In this document: in pieces, positions 11,115 to 23,400 of the stretch
Position numbering within the stretch: the stretch's first letter is position 1
Layout: every line of letters starts with the position of its first letter
Made by a program: the position numbers and the translations under genes
Source of the DNA: Adiantum capillus-veneris
Taxonomy: Eukaryota; Streptophyta; Polypodiopsida; Polypodiales; Pteridaceae
Assembly: GCA_014529385.2 (NCBI GenBank)
Contig: CM043944.1
Location: forward strand, 84,355,384 to 84,419,383
DNA: 64,000 nucleotides
Direction: 5' to 3'
The notes under the pieces: generated by a model
Told to the model about the DNA's origin: nothing
Databases searched by the model: none
What the model saw: only the letters and a program-made list of their open reading frames with translations

Positions 11115-12256
11115 TCAAAGTGAGGTACTGGTATAGAACTGTATGGCATCGAGGGAGATCGCCAACAGCGTTTGGATGAATCCCGGAAAGGACTCTTCGC
11201 CGGCCCACTCTGATGTGTGGGTCATGCGATAATTGAACTTCATAAAGGTCTGCAACGCTTGCTTCTTTGGGCCGCGCCGAAAGCGACACAAAGTCATCTG
11301 AGGCTGCTTCGATGGTCCAACTGCATCTATGGACGTAAGTTCACCTTCTTCAAGAATCTTTGAGGAGAAAAATTCGTGAAACCACTTTCAATACAAAAAC
11401 ATGAACATACCCATTACATGTAAAGTGACTGGAAAAATTCTAGTCTTTTTTAAAGATTGTGCATGCAATGTAGATGAACAAAGAGATGTAGTTCCAAACC
11501 GTTCATCAAACACACGCAAAAAATGTAATCGAAACTTGTCTTTCTAATCTAAATCTATCAACTGTGGCAAATCACAATGGAAATGCCGATGCTTGATGCT
11601 CAATCCTTCTTGTGCTCTTTGGATACTGTATCATGCCAAGGAAGAGACATGGAATGTAAATTCCTTGAATGCAAACATTTCATCTTTTCATGAGTAATCC
11701 GCATACATCCATGCTCATTCATGAGTGAATTGTACAATATGGCTTGCCTATGAAAAGGGATCACAGAAAGACGGTGACTAAAATACGGGAAACTGTCACG
11801 AATGAAACAGACGAACAATGCGTACTGACTAATCATGCGCATACACAATACTTCCTGTGGGGGTTCCTTAGATCTTGACTCGAGAGCCAAGTTCGGTTCT
11901 TCGTGATTGATCGAATTTGCATTGAGGTTAGCTTCACTAGAAAAAGCATCAGCTAAACCATCATCCTTGTGAACACTCACATCTTTATCCTGCAAATCAT
12001 CATGCTTGTGAATAATCACATCTATATCATGCAAATCATGTGTGTCATGCTTTGGAGAAGACAAGACTGAGAGAGTCTCCTTCTCCTGATTCTTTTCAAT
12101 CTTCGCTTGCACATTAGAAATGAGAGATGAAGAATGAACAACGTCCTCCCCATGAATGACATTGGGAGAGTCACTTTTGGCGTTGAAAGTGAAAGTATTG
12201 GCTGCCCAATCAATGAGAGGGTTATGCTCACAAAACCATCGAATGCCTAAAAGCAT
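11115..12256 (-). pseudogene. B1 accessory frame in the pol position, unrecognised
   Basis: Downstream of the protease-like domain, a frame at 12256-11600 (218 codons) carries an Asp/His-rich stretch (HDLHDIDVIIHKHDDLQDKD) and then a segment conserved in B2. The conserved segment includes KEPPQEVLC, ALF.CFI, VIPF, EHGCMRITHEK and HSMSLPWHDTVS. A second piece at 11297-11115 (GPKKQALQTFMKFNY, SLDAIQF, TSTSL) ends almost at the polypurine tract. I recognise no domain. It replaces RT/integrase. The same two pieces occur in the same order at 58525-57501. Confidence 0.6.
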
Positions 12257-13887
12257 CGAATGCGGAAGGACGCTTGTTGAACAGTGAACAACACATCAAG
12301 GCACTCTTGCGTGATGAGAGAGTCCATATCGGGAGCGAAGCCCGACACCTCGAAAGGAGATGTCTTGCTAACCTCCAAGCGGGCTCTTTCGACAAGAGAG
12401 TCACTTATCACATCATGCATACTGCCTGGATCAAACAATATGACAAAACGTTGACCCTTCACATGACCATAACACTTAATGAAAGACTCATCAATGAAAG
12501 GATCATAAGAAACTTGGGTCACACTTGTGTTTTCATTTATGGCATTAACAGAGGATGTGGGTTCTGTGGGTTCTTTAGATTCGTTAGATTCAATCTTATG
12601 ACATGTTTTCTTTATATGACCTTTGATGTGACAATGATAACATCGACCTTCCTTAGAATAAATGCTTTGTTCTTCTGATGTGATGTATCCTCCTAAAATT
12701 CCTTGTGCTGCTTTTTCAGCTCGGGTGAGCTTAGGTTTAGTAATTGTGTTAGCTTTACCCTTAGATTCTTTGTGTGAGTTCTTTTCTGAGACTAGATGAA
12801 GATTGGTTAGAAGAGTTACCATTCTTACCGTTCTGAGGGTTCTGAGAAGTCTGAGAGGTGCTTCCCTTATTGTGCTTCATCTCCTGTGCGAGAGCAATCG
12901 CTACCGCCTTGTTGAGATGTACGGGATCGAAGACTTTGACATCAAACCTGATATAGTCGTCCAACCCGAAAATATAAGCCTCTTTGCGCTTCGCATCCGA
13001 TTTGCGTAATTGGGTGTCAAGCTGCAAAACACGATTAGAAAAAGACATGACTGGAGTACCATTCTGCTTAAGATTGCGCCAATCTTCTTTTAATCGCGCT
13101 AGGTACTAAGGTGGCAAGAACCGCGCCTTGAGCTTGTCTTGGAAGTCGGCCCAACTGAAAGAAAGGGGCACGCCTACCTCAACTTCCTCTAGGTGCGCGG
13201 CTAATTGCTCCTCTTGCCACGCTTGATACCAATTAATGGCATCACCGACAAGATACATGGCGGCCGTCAAAACTTTGCTATTCCCTATCTTCTTAGTTGT
13301 CGCAAAATAAGCATTAGATTGATGCAACCAAGAATGAATAACATTAGCATCCATGTTACCATCATACTACTAAATGTCAACTTCTCTGTGACGGGGTTGT
13401 TGGAGTCCGAATCTCGGCTTGCGCCACTTGATAAACCATCAACATCTTTGGCCGGCTCGGGTTTCGAGATGAGTACTTGTAGGACCAACTCTTGCATGTG
13501 TTGGTCTCTCTGCGCCTCACGCTCTAACTCCAAGGCCGCTCGCCTGTCTTCGTGCTCGCGATCCAATTATACCTTTCTTTCTTCGGCTGCCAAGCGCGTT
13601 CGCTTGCGCTCACGCTCTAAGGCTGCAGTTCTTTCTTCAAGTTCACGATCCAATTCTTCCTTTCTTTCTTTGCGCTCACGCTGCAAGACGACGCGTTGCG
13701 CTTCTTGTTGTATCATCATGTCCATCATCGTCTTGACCAAAGCCTCCACAGGATTTGGTGCAATCCTTGGCGTAGATGGGGAAGGGGGAGGGTCAGAAAA
13801 ACCTCCTAATGGGGAAAATTCTTCTTCGCCACTTCTATGCTCATCACCTCCATGCGAAGTATCCATTCCGCTTCCGGTGATGACCAT
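12247..13887 (-). pseudogene. B1 gag and protease-like domain, frameshifted
   Basis: Starts MVITGSGMDTSHGGDEHRSG at 13887, followed by a charged helical region rich in RE/ER repeats. A gag core follows, with VIHSWLHQSNAYFATTKK, AINWYQAW and SWADFQDKLKARFLPP. An amber codon then interrupts the frame (13106-13108), and the same frame resumes with YLARLKEDWRNLKQ. A knuckle, CYHCHIKGHIKKTC, follows near 12640. The retropepsin-like segment reads FVILFDPGSMHDVIS, with DPG where active proteases have DSG or DTG. Frameshifts near 13566, 13360 and 12800 break the copy. Confidence 0.82.
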
Positions 13888-14274
13888 ACATTGAAGTCTT
13901 GGGTTCTTAAGTTCACGAGGAACTTGGGTTCTTGTGGTTCTTGGGTTCTTTCTTTAGCTTGCAATCTATGTTAGAGAAGGATCTTCTCTTACCCGAGCTC
14001 CTCTCTTTCTCGCGAGCGCACCCCTTGGCGGCCTTGCGCTCACACCAAGGTTGCTTTTTCCCACCTCACATCGATTGGTCAGCCGCTAAGTGCACGGTCC
14101 GCTCTCAATGAGTGAAAAGAGAAACAAGGGGAGGCTGGACAAGCCCTTCTTTCTTGGGTTTCCTGTCACTCTTCAACAACACGATTAGGAATCGACACGC
14201 CCAAGTGGACTTGGGTTACGTAGAAAAAAAAATCCTTGTGGTTCTTTCCTTGAGTGATACAGAACACTGCCAAA

Positions 14275-14286
14275 GCTCTGATACCA
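14275..14286 (-). other. primer binding site, tRNA-iMet type (B1)
   Basis: TGGTATCAGAGC on the minus strand, one base from the LTR starting at 14288. Confidence 0.88.
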
Positions 14287-14287
14287 A

Positions 14288-14715
14288 TGTAAGGTGCAGC
14301 GGAAGTGAATGTGAACTTTGCTCAAGATGAGTGCTCCGAACTGTGCTCAAGGGTTCCTTTTACTTACGGCAGGGAGAGCCTTCTGATCCTTTAGTGAGAG
14401 AGTGCAAATGATCATAACAAAGTGAATGACACTGTGAATCAAGGTGCTGAGACTGAGAGATAGAGAGAGAAGAATACGACACCAGAATGTTGTCAAACCC
14501 TCCTCCAAGGGCCACACTCTCTATGGTGAGAACGGTCTACTATTGATTGCACAAATCTCTACAATGGTCTGAATGCAATGGTCTTGCCGACGATGTCGAC
14601 GACGATGATGACGATGACGATGAGACGGGCTGAAAATTGAAAACGCTAGGGGCTGAAATCTGCAAATCTTGTATTTGCTGAATTCCGACTCTATGTCGGT
14701 GCCAACGGCAATGAT
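14288..14715 (-). repeat. 5' LTR of B1, inner part
   Basis: On the plus strand starts TGTAAGGTGCAGCGGAA, as in both B2 LTRs. It carries a (GAY)n stretch near 14585-14620 and is cut at 14715 by gypsy A4. The remainder is at 29902-30626, giving an LTR of about 1153 bp. Confidence 0.85.
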
Positions 14716-15361
14716 CGTCACAAAGTGATGACGTGGCTACCGAGAGCAAAAACCCTATTTTCTGCCAGAAACCCTAATTCCTGCAAAACCCTAATTTCTA
14801 CCAAAAACCCTAATCTGCAAAAAACCTAATTTCTGAAAACCCTAACCCTAACTGCTGGCTGAAACCCTCATTGTCTGGCGGCAAATGCCACGTGGCAGCA
14901 ATACGGATTTTTCCGGATTTTGCGGGCTGAAAAAAAGCAATTTGAGCGACGCATGCTGGCTGCTTTTTTCTACGCATGGGCCACGAGAGAGAAAAATTGA
15001 TTGCTTTATTTTACACTCTGAGAGAGAGAGAGAGGGAATTTTTTGCTTTTGTTTTTGAAAGCTTTTGGGGCTCTGCTTTTGGGCATCCCTTGTAATCTTT
15101 AAATAAGCGGTGAGGGGCTCACTTTGCAGAGCATCTGGACGCAGAGTCTGAGAGTGAAACCCTAACCGCTCTCTTGTACTTTGACATTGATTTAATACAT
15201 AAAGAAATACCGAAAGGGGCGCCAGTCTTTGGGGCCAATATCTCTAGGCACGGAACTCCGCCGGGCCAATGCAAACCTATTGTGATCTGTGAATTGTTTT
15301 GAAGTGGTTATTTGGTGTTGTGGTGATTGATTCTTGACTTGCAGTGTCCAAGTCTGTTACA
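14716..15361 (+). repeat. 5' LTR of gypsy A4
   Basis: 646 bp. The outer end reads CGTCACAAAGTGATG where the family has TGTCACAAAG, and the inner end is CTGTTACA. A cluster of CCCTAA motifs lies at 14750-14865. A TATA-like TTTAAATAAGC (about 15095) and CGAAAGGGGCGCC (15208-15222) recur in all copies. Confidence 0.9.
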
Positions 15362-15362
15362 A

Positions 15363-15374
15363 TGGTATTAGAGC
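15363..15374 (+). other. primer binding site (A4), one mismatch to iMet type
   Basis: TGGTATTAGAGC, one base different from the standard TGGTATCAGAGC. The identical variant is present in A5 (18970-18981), so it is probably a sub-family trait. Confidence 0.85.
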
Positions 15375-15429
15375 ACGGCCGATTTCTCTTCTACGGGAAA
15401 TCCGATCCCCAATTTTTTTTCTGCGGCAC

Positions 15430-18389
15430 CTATGGCTTCATGCAAGGATCAGTCGACTCCCTCTGCAGAAAGTCCGAGAGTTTAAGGAAGGTGGGACACT
15501 CGATCAAATTTGATACCTTTTCAAGATACTCACATGCTTCGAAGGCTTTGTCTTATATACAGCAGTTTGACATCGCTTTCGCGGGAGAACGCTACTCAGA
15601 GCACTCCAAGAATCGGAGAGCTGACTCTTACTTTAAGGGGAATGCTCGCACTTGGTGGTCCACGCTTCTTTTAAACAAGACTGCGCCAGTTAAATGGCTG
15701 AAATTTTAGAAGTATTTCTTCTTGGTTCACGCAAGAGTATGAATTCGATATACGAGCTGCTTGGAACCATCTTCGGATGACCAAGAAAGATACAATAAAT
15801 GTTTACTGTGAGAGATTCTGGAGCTCTTTTCTACACGCCTCTTCATTCAAGAAGATCTCGTTCAGAGAACAGAGCGGTTTACCTTGGGTCTACCTACAGA
15901 GATCCGAGATCACTGCTTGGAACAGAAGTCAGCTTCTATTCAGGAGTTGATGAGTCATACAAAGTGGGGCTTTGCCATTCACTCTGGCACTCTGACCTAC
16001 CCCACAGATGAGGCCATGACACAACAAGCTGAACAAACTTCTGGGAATGAGAGTAGAAACAAACAAAGCAACCCAGAGAAAAAGGATGCACGACCCAAGC
16101 TTACTCCTCATGAGCGAGCTCGCTTCGTCAAGGAGGGGAAGTGCTTTGGATGCGGGGAACATGGACATATCTCCACGAAGTGCCCTAAAAAGGCACAGAA
16201 AGAACAGAATGATAAGGACGATGACATGCCTGAGAGTTCGAGAGCAGCTGAGGAACGTGGACGAAAAGGCAAGATGAAAACAGGACTGGTTCCAGATTGT
16301 GTGGGTACCGATCCCAACACCATGGACAAGGGTACAGAACTTTGCCGCGCTTGGGGCAAAGTGAAAGATCAAGAGGCCCTGATCTTCCTTGATGGAGGAG
16401 CCAAGGCCAACTTCATTTCACCGGAATTGGCGGCACAGCTCGAGATCACTCCCGATCGGATGGGACCACTTGCGGAGGCAGTTCTAGCGGCACCCAGGTA
16501 GGGACATAGCCATTACACCTGTCATTGGCAAACTTCAATTGCATTGTCAAGGGTATTTGGGGCATGAGGACTTCTTCATAATGCCTTTGGAGGGTTGTGA
16601 TGTTCTCCTAGGGATTCCCTGGTACCACAAGAACAACGCCGTGATCGATTATCGAGCGAGGAAAGCGACATTGACGACAGAGAAGGGAAGAACCATTGTA
16701 CTTGATATTAAACTGAAGGGCGAGTCTGTCCCTATTGTATCGGCTTTGGCCATTTCAAAATTAATGAAATCCAGTCTGTTTGTTTACTCGATCTTTATGA
16801 AAGAATTTAGCGATAAGGATAGGACAATATGTCTAAACTTGATAAAGAACGCCAAGATTTTCTCCACTCTCACGCCGATTGCTTCTCAGAAGGCCAACTA
16901 GGCGAGTTACCACCTGCTCGTCCTGAAGATCATACCATTGATCTGATACCTGGAAGCACACCACCGAACCGGCCACCTTACCGTGTTAGCCGAGCGCAGA
17001 ATGAAGAGATTATGAACCAAGTGAAAGACCTCTTGGAAAAGGGTCTTGTCCAGCTTAGTACTTCACCGTATCGCTCTCCAAGTTGTTGGTTTTGAAGAAA
17101 GACGCATCTTGCAGAATGTGCATCGATTATAGAGCTCTCACCAAAATCACCATCAAGAACAGATTTCCGATTCCTAGGATCGATGATATACTCGACAAGT
17201 TACAGGGATCCTCGTCCTTTAGCAGGATTGACCTGAAGAGTGGATATCATCAAATCAGGATCGCGCCAGGAGACGTCTACAAGACAGCTTTTCGGACGAC
17301 TTTTGGGTTATTTGAGTTTTTGGTGATGCCTTTTGGCTTAACCAATGCTCCTGCGACATTTAACCGTTGATGGATAGGATTTTTCGAGAGTACAGGCTAT
17401 GTGTTGGCACTTTCTTTGACGACATCATTGTTTTCTCCAAGAATGAGGCAAAACACAAAGATCATCTGCTTCAGGTCTTTCAGGCATTACGAGATCACAA
17501 GTTAGTGATTAATGCAAAGAAAAGTGAATTTTTCCTACCAGAGATACACTTTTTGGGACACATTGTCTCAACAGCAGCAGGAGTGCAAATGGATCCGGCC
17601 AAGATAGAGACTATACATGATTGGCCCGATTTGAAGAATGTCCATGAAGTTAGAAGCTTCTTGGGATTGTGTTCGTACTACAGGCGGTTCATTCGAAAGT
17701 TTGCAGAGGTTGCTTCCCCTTTGCATATCTTGACACAGAAAGGAGTCCCTTTCTCATGGGGATCCACAGAGGTGACTGCCTTTCAGACATTGAAAGAGAA
17801 ATTGACTACAGGACCAGTTTAGACTTTGCCGGACTTGCAGAAGTCATTTGAAGTATATTGTGATGCTTGTGGTCATAGTCTGGGTGTCGTCTTAATGCAA
17901 GAAGGCCATGTCATTGCTTACGAGAGCCGATTGTTTTCTAGGCCGAAGATGACAACACAGATTTATGAAAGAGAGCTTTTGGCGGTTATCCATGCTCTTA
18001 CTCAGTGGTGGTATTACCTACTCGGAGCGGATTTTACTATCTTCACAGACCATCGGAGTTTGCACTACTACTTGTCACAGAAGCAGCTATTGGAAAAGCG
18101 GATGCGGTGGGCGAACATCTTGTCACAGTTTTACTTCCAGATTGTCCATGTGCAGGGACAGCAGAATGTGGTGGCAGATGCTTTGTCTCGGAAGCCGTTA
18201 GTTCTGGCTATTTCCACAATACATCATAGGAGCTTCGAGAATATGGTCGACCAGTATGCCACAAATATAGATTTTGCAGATATTTTCACACGGATACGGG
18301 ATGGGGAGATAGTAGCAGGATACTCCATTCGAGAAGGCTACTTGATGAGAAAAACCATGTTGTGCGTTACACAGCCTTTGAGGGAAAAG
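15430..18389 (+). pseudogene. gypsy A4 gag-protease-RT-RNase H
   Basis: Gag starts MASCKDQSTPSA in a frame cut short by an internal deletion. It continues with the SLRKV...F.KAL.YIQQFDIAF region, and a knuckle CFGCGEHGHISTKC lies near 16141-16182. The protease reads ALIFLDGGAKANFISPELA (DGG instead of DSG/DTG), then GCDVLLGIPWYHKNNAVIDY. RT (about 17083-17822) holds [33 protein letters not shown] and the intact catalytic FFDDIIVFS. RNase H (17826-18389) holds VYCDACG, ERELLAVI, FTDHRSLHYY and VADALSRK. Stops or frameshifts occur near 16501, 16900, 17093, 17370 and 17822. Integrase resumes at 27374. Confidence 0.88.
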
Positions 18390-18968
18390 TGTCACAAAGT
18401 GATGACGTGGCGGACAGCAAAAACCCTAATTTCTGCCAGAAACCCTAAAAAACCTGCAAACCCTAATTTCTGCCACAAATCCTAATTTCCGGAAATCGTG
18501 GAGGTTTTTTTTTTTTTTAATTGATTTTTTGTTTTTTTAATGATGAGCGATGCGAATCTTGCTTTTTACTCTACGCAAGGGAAAGGAAGAGAATGCTTTT
18601 TTTATAATAAAAAAAAGAGAAGAGCTTGAGAGAGAAGAGCTTTTGAGATCTTATGCTTTTAACTGAAACGCTTTTGGGGCTCTGCTTTTGGGCATCCCTT
18701 GTAACCTTTAAATAAGTGGTGAGGGTCTCACTTCTCAAAGCATCTGGACGCAGAGTCTGAGAGTGAAACCCTAGCCACTCTCTTGTACTTTGATCTGATT
18801 AATATAAAAAGAAATACCGAAAGGGGCGTCAGTCTTTGGGGCCAATATCTCTAGGCACGGAACTCCGCCGGGCCAGTGCAAATCTATTGTGATCTGTGAA
18901 TTGTTTTGAAGTGGTTATTTGGTGCTGTCGCGATTGATTCTTGACTTGGAGTGTCCAAGTCTGTTACA
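18390..18968 (+). repeat. 5' LTR of gypsy A5
   Basis: 579 bp, TGTCACAAAG...CTGTTACA. A pure T run lies near 18507-18519 and AAACCCTAA-type boxes at 18418-18485. The primer site follows at 18970-18981. Confidence 0.92.
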
Positions 18969-19018
18969 ATGGTATTAGAGCACGGCCGATTTCTCTTCTA
19001 CGAGAAATCCGATCCCCA

Positions 19019-20172
19019 ATGGCTTCACGCAAGGATCAGTCGACTCCCTCTGCATCTGGAGATGCGGGCAGGGATCACAACGAAGATTCCGGCAGAGAGT
19101 ATGGCCCGCCTAGACCTACTCCAGCGGAGAAGCAAGAGATGGAGCGTCGAAAATTGATTGATGATGCAACAAAGAAGATGCTCAATTTTGCTAAGGAGCC
19201 GAAGATAAAAGCAAGTAAGTCCGAGAGTTTAAGGAAGGTGGCCAATCGATCAAGTTTGATACTTTTTCAGGATACTCAGATGCTTCGAAATCTTTTATAC
19301 AGCAGTTTGACATTGCTTTCGCGGGAGGACGCTACTCAGAGCACTCCAAGATTTTCGGAGAGCCACCTCTTACCTTAAGGGGAATGCTCGTACTTGGTGG
19401 TCCATGCTTCTTTTAAACAAGACTGCGCCAGTTAAATGGCTGAAATTTAAGAAGCTTTTTATTTCTTCTTGGTTGACGCAAGAATATGAATGAGATATAC
19501 GAGCTGCTTGGAACCATCTTCGGATGACCAAGAAAGATACAATCAATGCTTACTGTGAAAGATTATGGAGCTCTTTTCTACCCGCCTCTTCATTCAAGAA
19601 GATCTCGTTCAGAGAACAGATTGAGCGGTTTACCTTAGGTCTACCTACAGAGATAAGAGATCACCGCTTGGAATAGAAGTCATCTTCTATTTAAGAGTTG
19701 ATGAGTCATGCGAAGCGGCGCTTTGCCATTCACTCTGGCAGTTTGACCTACCCCACAGATAAGGCAATGACACAACGAGCCGAGCAAACTTCTGGGAATG
19801 AAAGTAGAAAGAAAAAGAGCAACCCAGAGAAAAAGGATGCACGACCCAAGCTTACTCCTGAGGAGAGAGCTCGCTTCATCAGAGAGGGGAAGTGCTTCGG
19901 ATGCGGGGAACATGGACATATCTCAGCGAAGTGCCCTAAAAAGGCACAAAAAGAACAGAATGATAAAGACGACGGTAGGTCTGAGAGTTCGAGAGCAACT
20001 GAGCAATGTGGCAGAAAAGGCAGATAGAAAAGCAGAACTGGTACCACATGGCGTGGGAACTGCACCGAATCTAATGAATTAAAGTACAAACTTTGTCGCT
20101 TTTGGGGCAAAGTGAAGGATCAGGAAGCTCTTTTGAAGGAGCCAAGGCCAACTTCTTTTCACTTGGCATTGG
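19019..20172 (+). pseudogene. gypsy A5 gag and start of protease
   Basis: ATG at 19019 gives MASRKDQSTPSASGDAG, a Pro/Glu-rich start, then KKMLNFAKEPK. This frame is lost near 19378. The knuckle CFGCGEHGHISAKC is at about 19899-19940, and a short Lys/Glu-rich tail follows. The protease start is internally deleted and the frame is cut at 20172 by copia C2. Gag packages element RNA; this copy cannot make full-length protein. Confidence 0.82.
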
Positions 20173-20400
20173 TGTTGGAATTAGGGTTGCAGAGAAACAC
20201 ACACAGCTTGGAGAAGACGAAGGAAGCTCAAGGCACACAATAGAGAGTGTGTTACTTAGTGCGCAATAGAAAGATAGATAGCCCTAGAGTGATGGGCGTA
20301 TATACAATGCACGGGGGAAAAAACCTCCTAAAGAGGGAAAAAAATGCCCCGGTGGTCCTAGTGTGTTCACACACATCACTACCACATGTATATGGTAACA
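20173..20400 (-). repeat. 3' LTR of copia C2
   Basis: 228 bp, on the plus strand TGTTGGAATTAGGG...ATGGTAACA. The adjoining AATCCCCCCTGG (20401-20412) is the complement of the polypurine tract. Confidence 0.95.
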
Positions 20401-20475
20401 AATCCCCCCTGGAGTGATGCGGTGAACAAGAGCTGGCACATGAGTAAAGGGAAGTGCCATGCCCTAAGGACATGA

Positions 20476-23400
20476 TCAGTCCACAAAAGGGAGTAAGCCC
20501 ACAGCTTTGCGGAAAGCTTCAAGCTACTCACGAGACAATGCCTTTGTGAAAAGATCTGAAAGGTTGTCCTGTGTTGGCACATAAGCCAAGCTGATCTCTC
20601 CTGCTGAGAGCCTCTCTCTGACATAGTGGTATGAAAAATTGGGTTCCTTGGAACTAGGTTTCTCGCAACTGCCAATGCGCTCTGACTGTCAGTGTAGATA
20701 GTGTTGGCAGTGTCCTGTCCAACACCCAAATCAGCCATAAGGCGTCTGAGCCATACACACTCAACCGTAGCTGTGAAGACTGCCCTGTACTCAACCTCAC
20801 AACTCGAAGTGGCCACAGTAGGTTGCTTCTTGCTCAACCATGATATACATGAACTGCCAAGCATGAAACAAAAACAACTTGTGGATACTCGCGTGTCAAA
20901 ACAACCAGCCCAATCTGAGTCCGAAAAAGCATGTAAGTCTGGCGGCAATGATCCCCCCTTGGGATAAAACAAGCCAAGATGTAAAGTGCCACTAAGGTAG
21001 TGGAAAATCCTCTTGACAGCCTGCCAATGCTTAGACCCTGGGCTATGCATAAATCTGCTGACCTGTGAAACTGCAAACTGAATATCAGGCCTCGTGTTGC
21101 ATACATAAATGAGGCAGCCAACAGCAGTTTGGTAAAGAGTGACATCAGCAGGATCGCCAGCATCATGTAGACTCAACTTCAAACCTGTTTCCATGGGAGT
21201 GGCAATAGGTTTGCAATCCTCAAGTCCAAACTTACATAGCAATGTCTCTATGTAACTTTTCTGACACAAGGCAATACCACCATCACACTGCTTAAACTGT
21301 ATACCCAAGTAATGATGCAACAACCCCAAATCTTTCATCTTGAAAGTAGCATTCAAATCAGCTTTAAATTCAGCAATATGTCTCTCATTTGGTCCAGTGA
21401 TCAGCAAATCATCAACATAAAGAACCACGATGAGAAATACATCACCCTCACGCTTTACATACAATGTGCTTTCTGTTGGACTGTTACGAAAGCTTTGTTT
21501 GACCAAATGAGTGTTAGCTTTCTCATACCAAGCACGAGGAGATTGCTTCAACCCATACAAAGCCTTGTTACATTTGCACACTTTGTCCTCTTGTCCTTTT
21601 ATGACAAAACCGCGAGGTTGCGTTACATAAACTTCCTCAAATATGTCACCATTCAAGAAAGCAGTAACAATGTTTGATTGATGTACATCCCAACCAAAAT
21701 GAGCTGCCAATGCACATAGAAAACGCACAATAGTCATGCGACAAGTGGGAGCAAAAGTCTCTTTATAATCTATGCCTTTTTGCTGTGCATAACCCTTTGC
21801 AACAAGTCAAGCCTTATGGCGATCGATCTCACCATTTGGCTTGCGTTTCAACTTGTAAACCCCACTTCGTACCAATGGCCTTTTTGCCAGGAGGCAAATC
21901 ACATAAAGTCCATGTGTCATTTTCTATAAGTGCATCGTATTGTGATTGCATGGCAGCCATCCAATTTTCTGAATTCTGTGCTTCATCAAAAGACAGAGGC
22001 TCCTCAACACCATGTAAACTAGACACAGGCAAAGCATAACAATCTGATGCATAAGATGCATGGCGAGAGCCTGAACGAGTACGACTAGACAAAGGTGCAT
22101 CCAATTCACTGTCACGCAAAGTGTGCACCAGCCATTTTGGCATACCTCTAGCCTGCTCATTTTCAGCCCTTTCCTCATCAAGTACATCATGTACCTCTGC
22201 ATCAGTAATAGGCTGATCTAAAACATTTTCAAAAACCCCAATAGGCTATACATTTGCCTCATTGGAACTTACATTCGAATTTCCACCACTAAAAAGAGGC
22301 AACAAAGTGTCATAAATGTCCTGTGAGCTTACATTAGTGTCTCTAGTAGATGACAGCAAGGGCTGAACAGAATCATCCAATTTTCTGCGCTGCACTTGTG
22401 GCACCAAAGCATATGCCAAACAGCCAAAAACATGCATGTGCTCAATAGAAGGCTTTCTATCATGCCATGCTTCATATGGAGTAATAGACTGCAAAGCTTT
22501 CGTAGGACACCTGTTTAGTACATAAGTGGCACACATGATGGCCTCAAGCCAAAAAGAATGAGGTAAAGCTTGACTTTTGACCATACATCGTGCCATTTCC
22601 GTTAGTGAACTGTTTTTCCTCTCAGCAACACCATTTTGTTGAGGTGTATAAGGCACTGTACATTGGTGTTTTATCCCACGACTAGCCAGAAATGCATTAA
22701 ATTCATGAGACATATACTCCCCCCTCGATCGGAACGGAGGGTGCCCATAGTACATTTCGAAACATTTTCAGCCATAGCCAGAAACTGTTTGAAGCACATA
22801 AAAACTTCGGACTTCGCTTTAAGCGGAAATACCCATGCATGCCTGGAGTAATCATCAATGAAAGTCACGAAGTACAGGTAATTGCCCAAGGACGGAGTTT
22901 GCATGGGCCCACAAACATCACTATGCACAAGCTGGAACCTGCATGTGGCCCGAACTGAACCATCCTTTGGAAATTTAGAACGCTGCAGCTTACCCAAAAT
23001 ACAGCCTTCACAAACATGTTAGACAGGTGCTTCAAGAGGTGGCAAAGAAGCAACCATATCAGATTTTTGCAAACGCAACAAACTGGCAAAATTCAGATGT
23101 CCAAAACGTGCATGCCAAAGTTTTGCATTTGAAATAGCCCTTGAACCTGCAACAGCATTTGCAAAATTTTGTCCACACTTGTCATACAAAGTGAGCTTAT
23201 ACAGCCCACGGCACAGAAGCCCAGATGCAACAATTTCATCACCAAAACTGAGATTATGAACTGTACATCTGTCATCCACAAATTTGACTACAAGTCCAAG
23301 TCTAGCAAGTGCAGATACAGATAAGAGATTCTTCTTGATCCCAGGTACATAAAGTGCATCAACAAGTGTGAAGGAACTGCCATTAGCAGCAGTGAGCACA

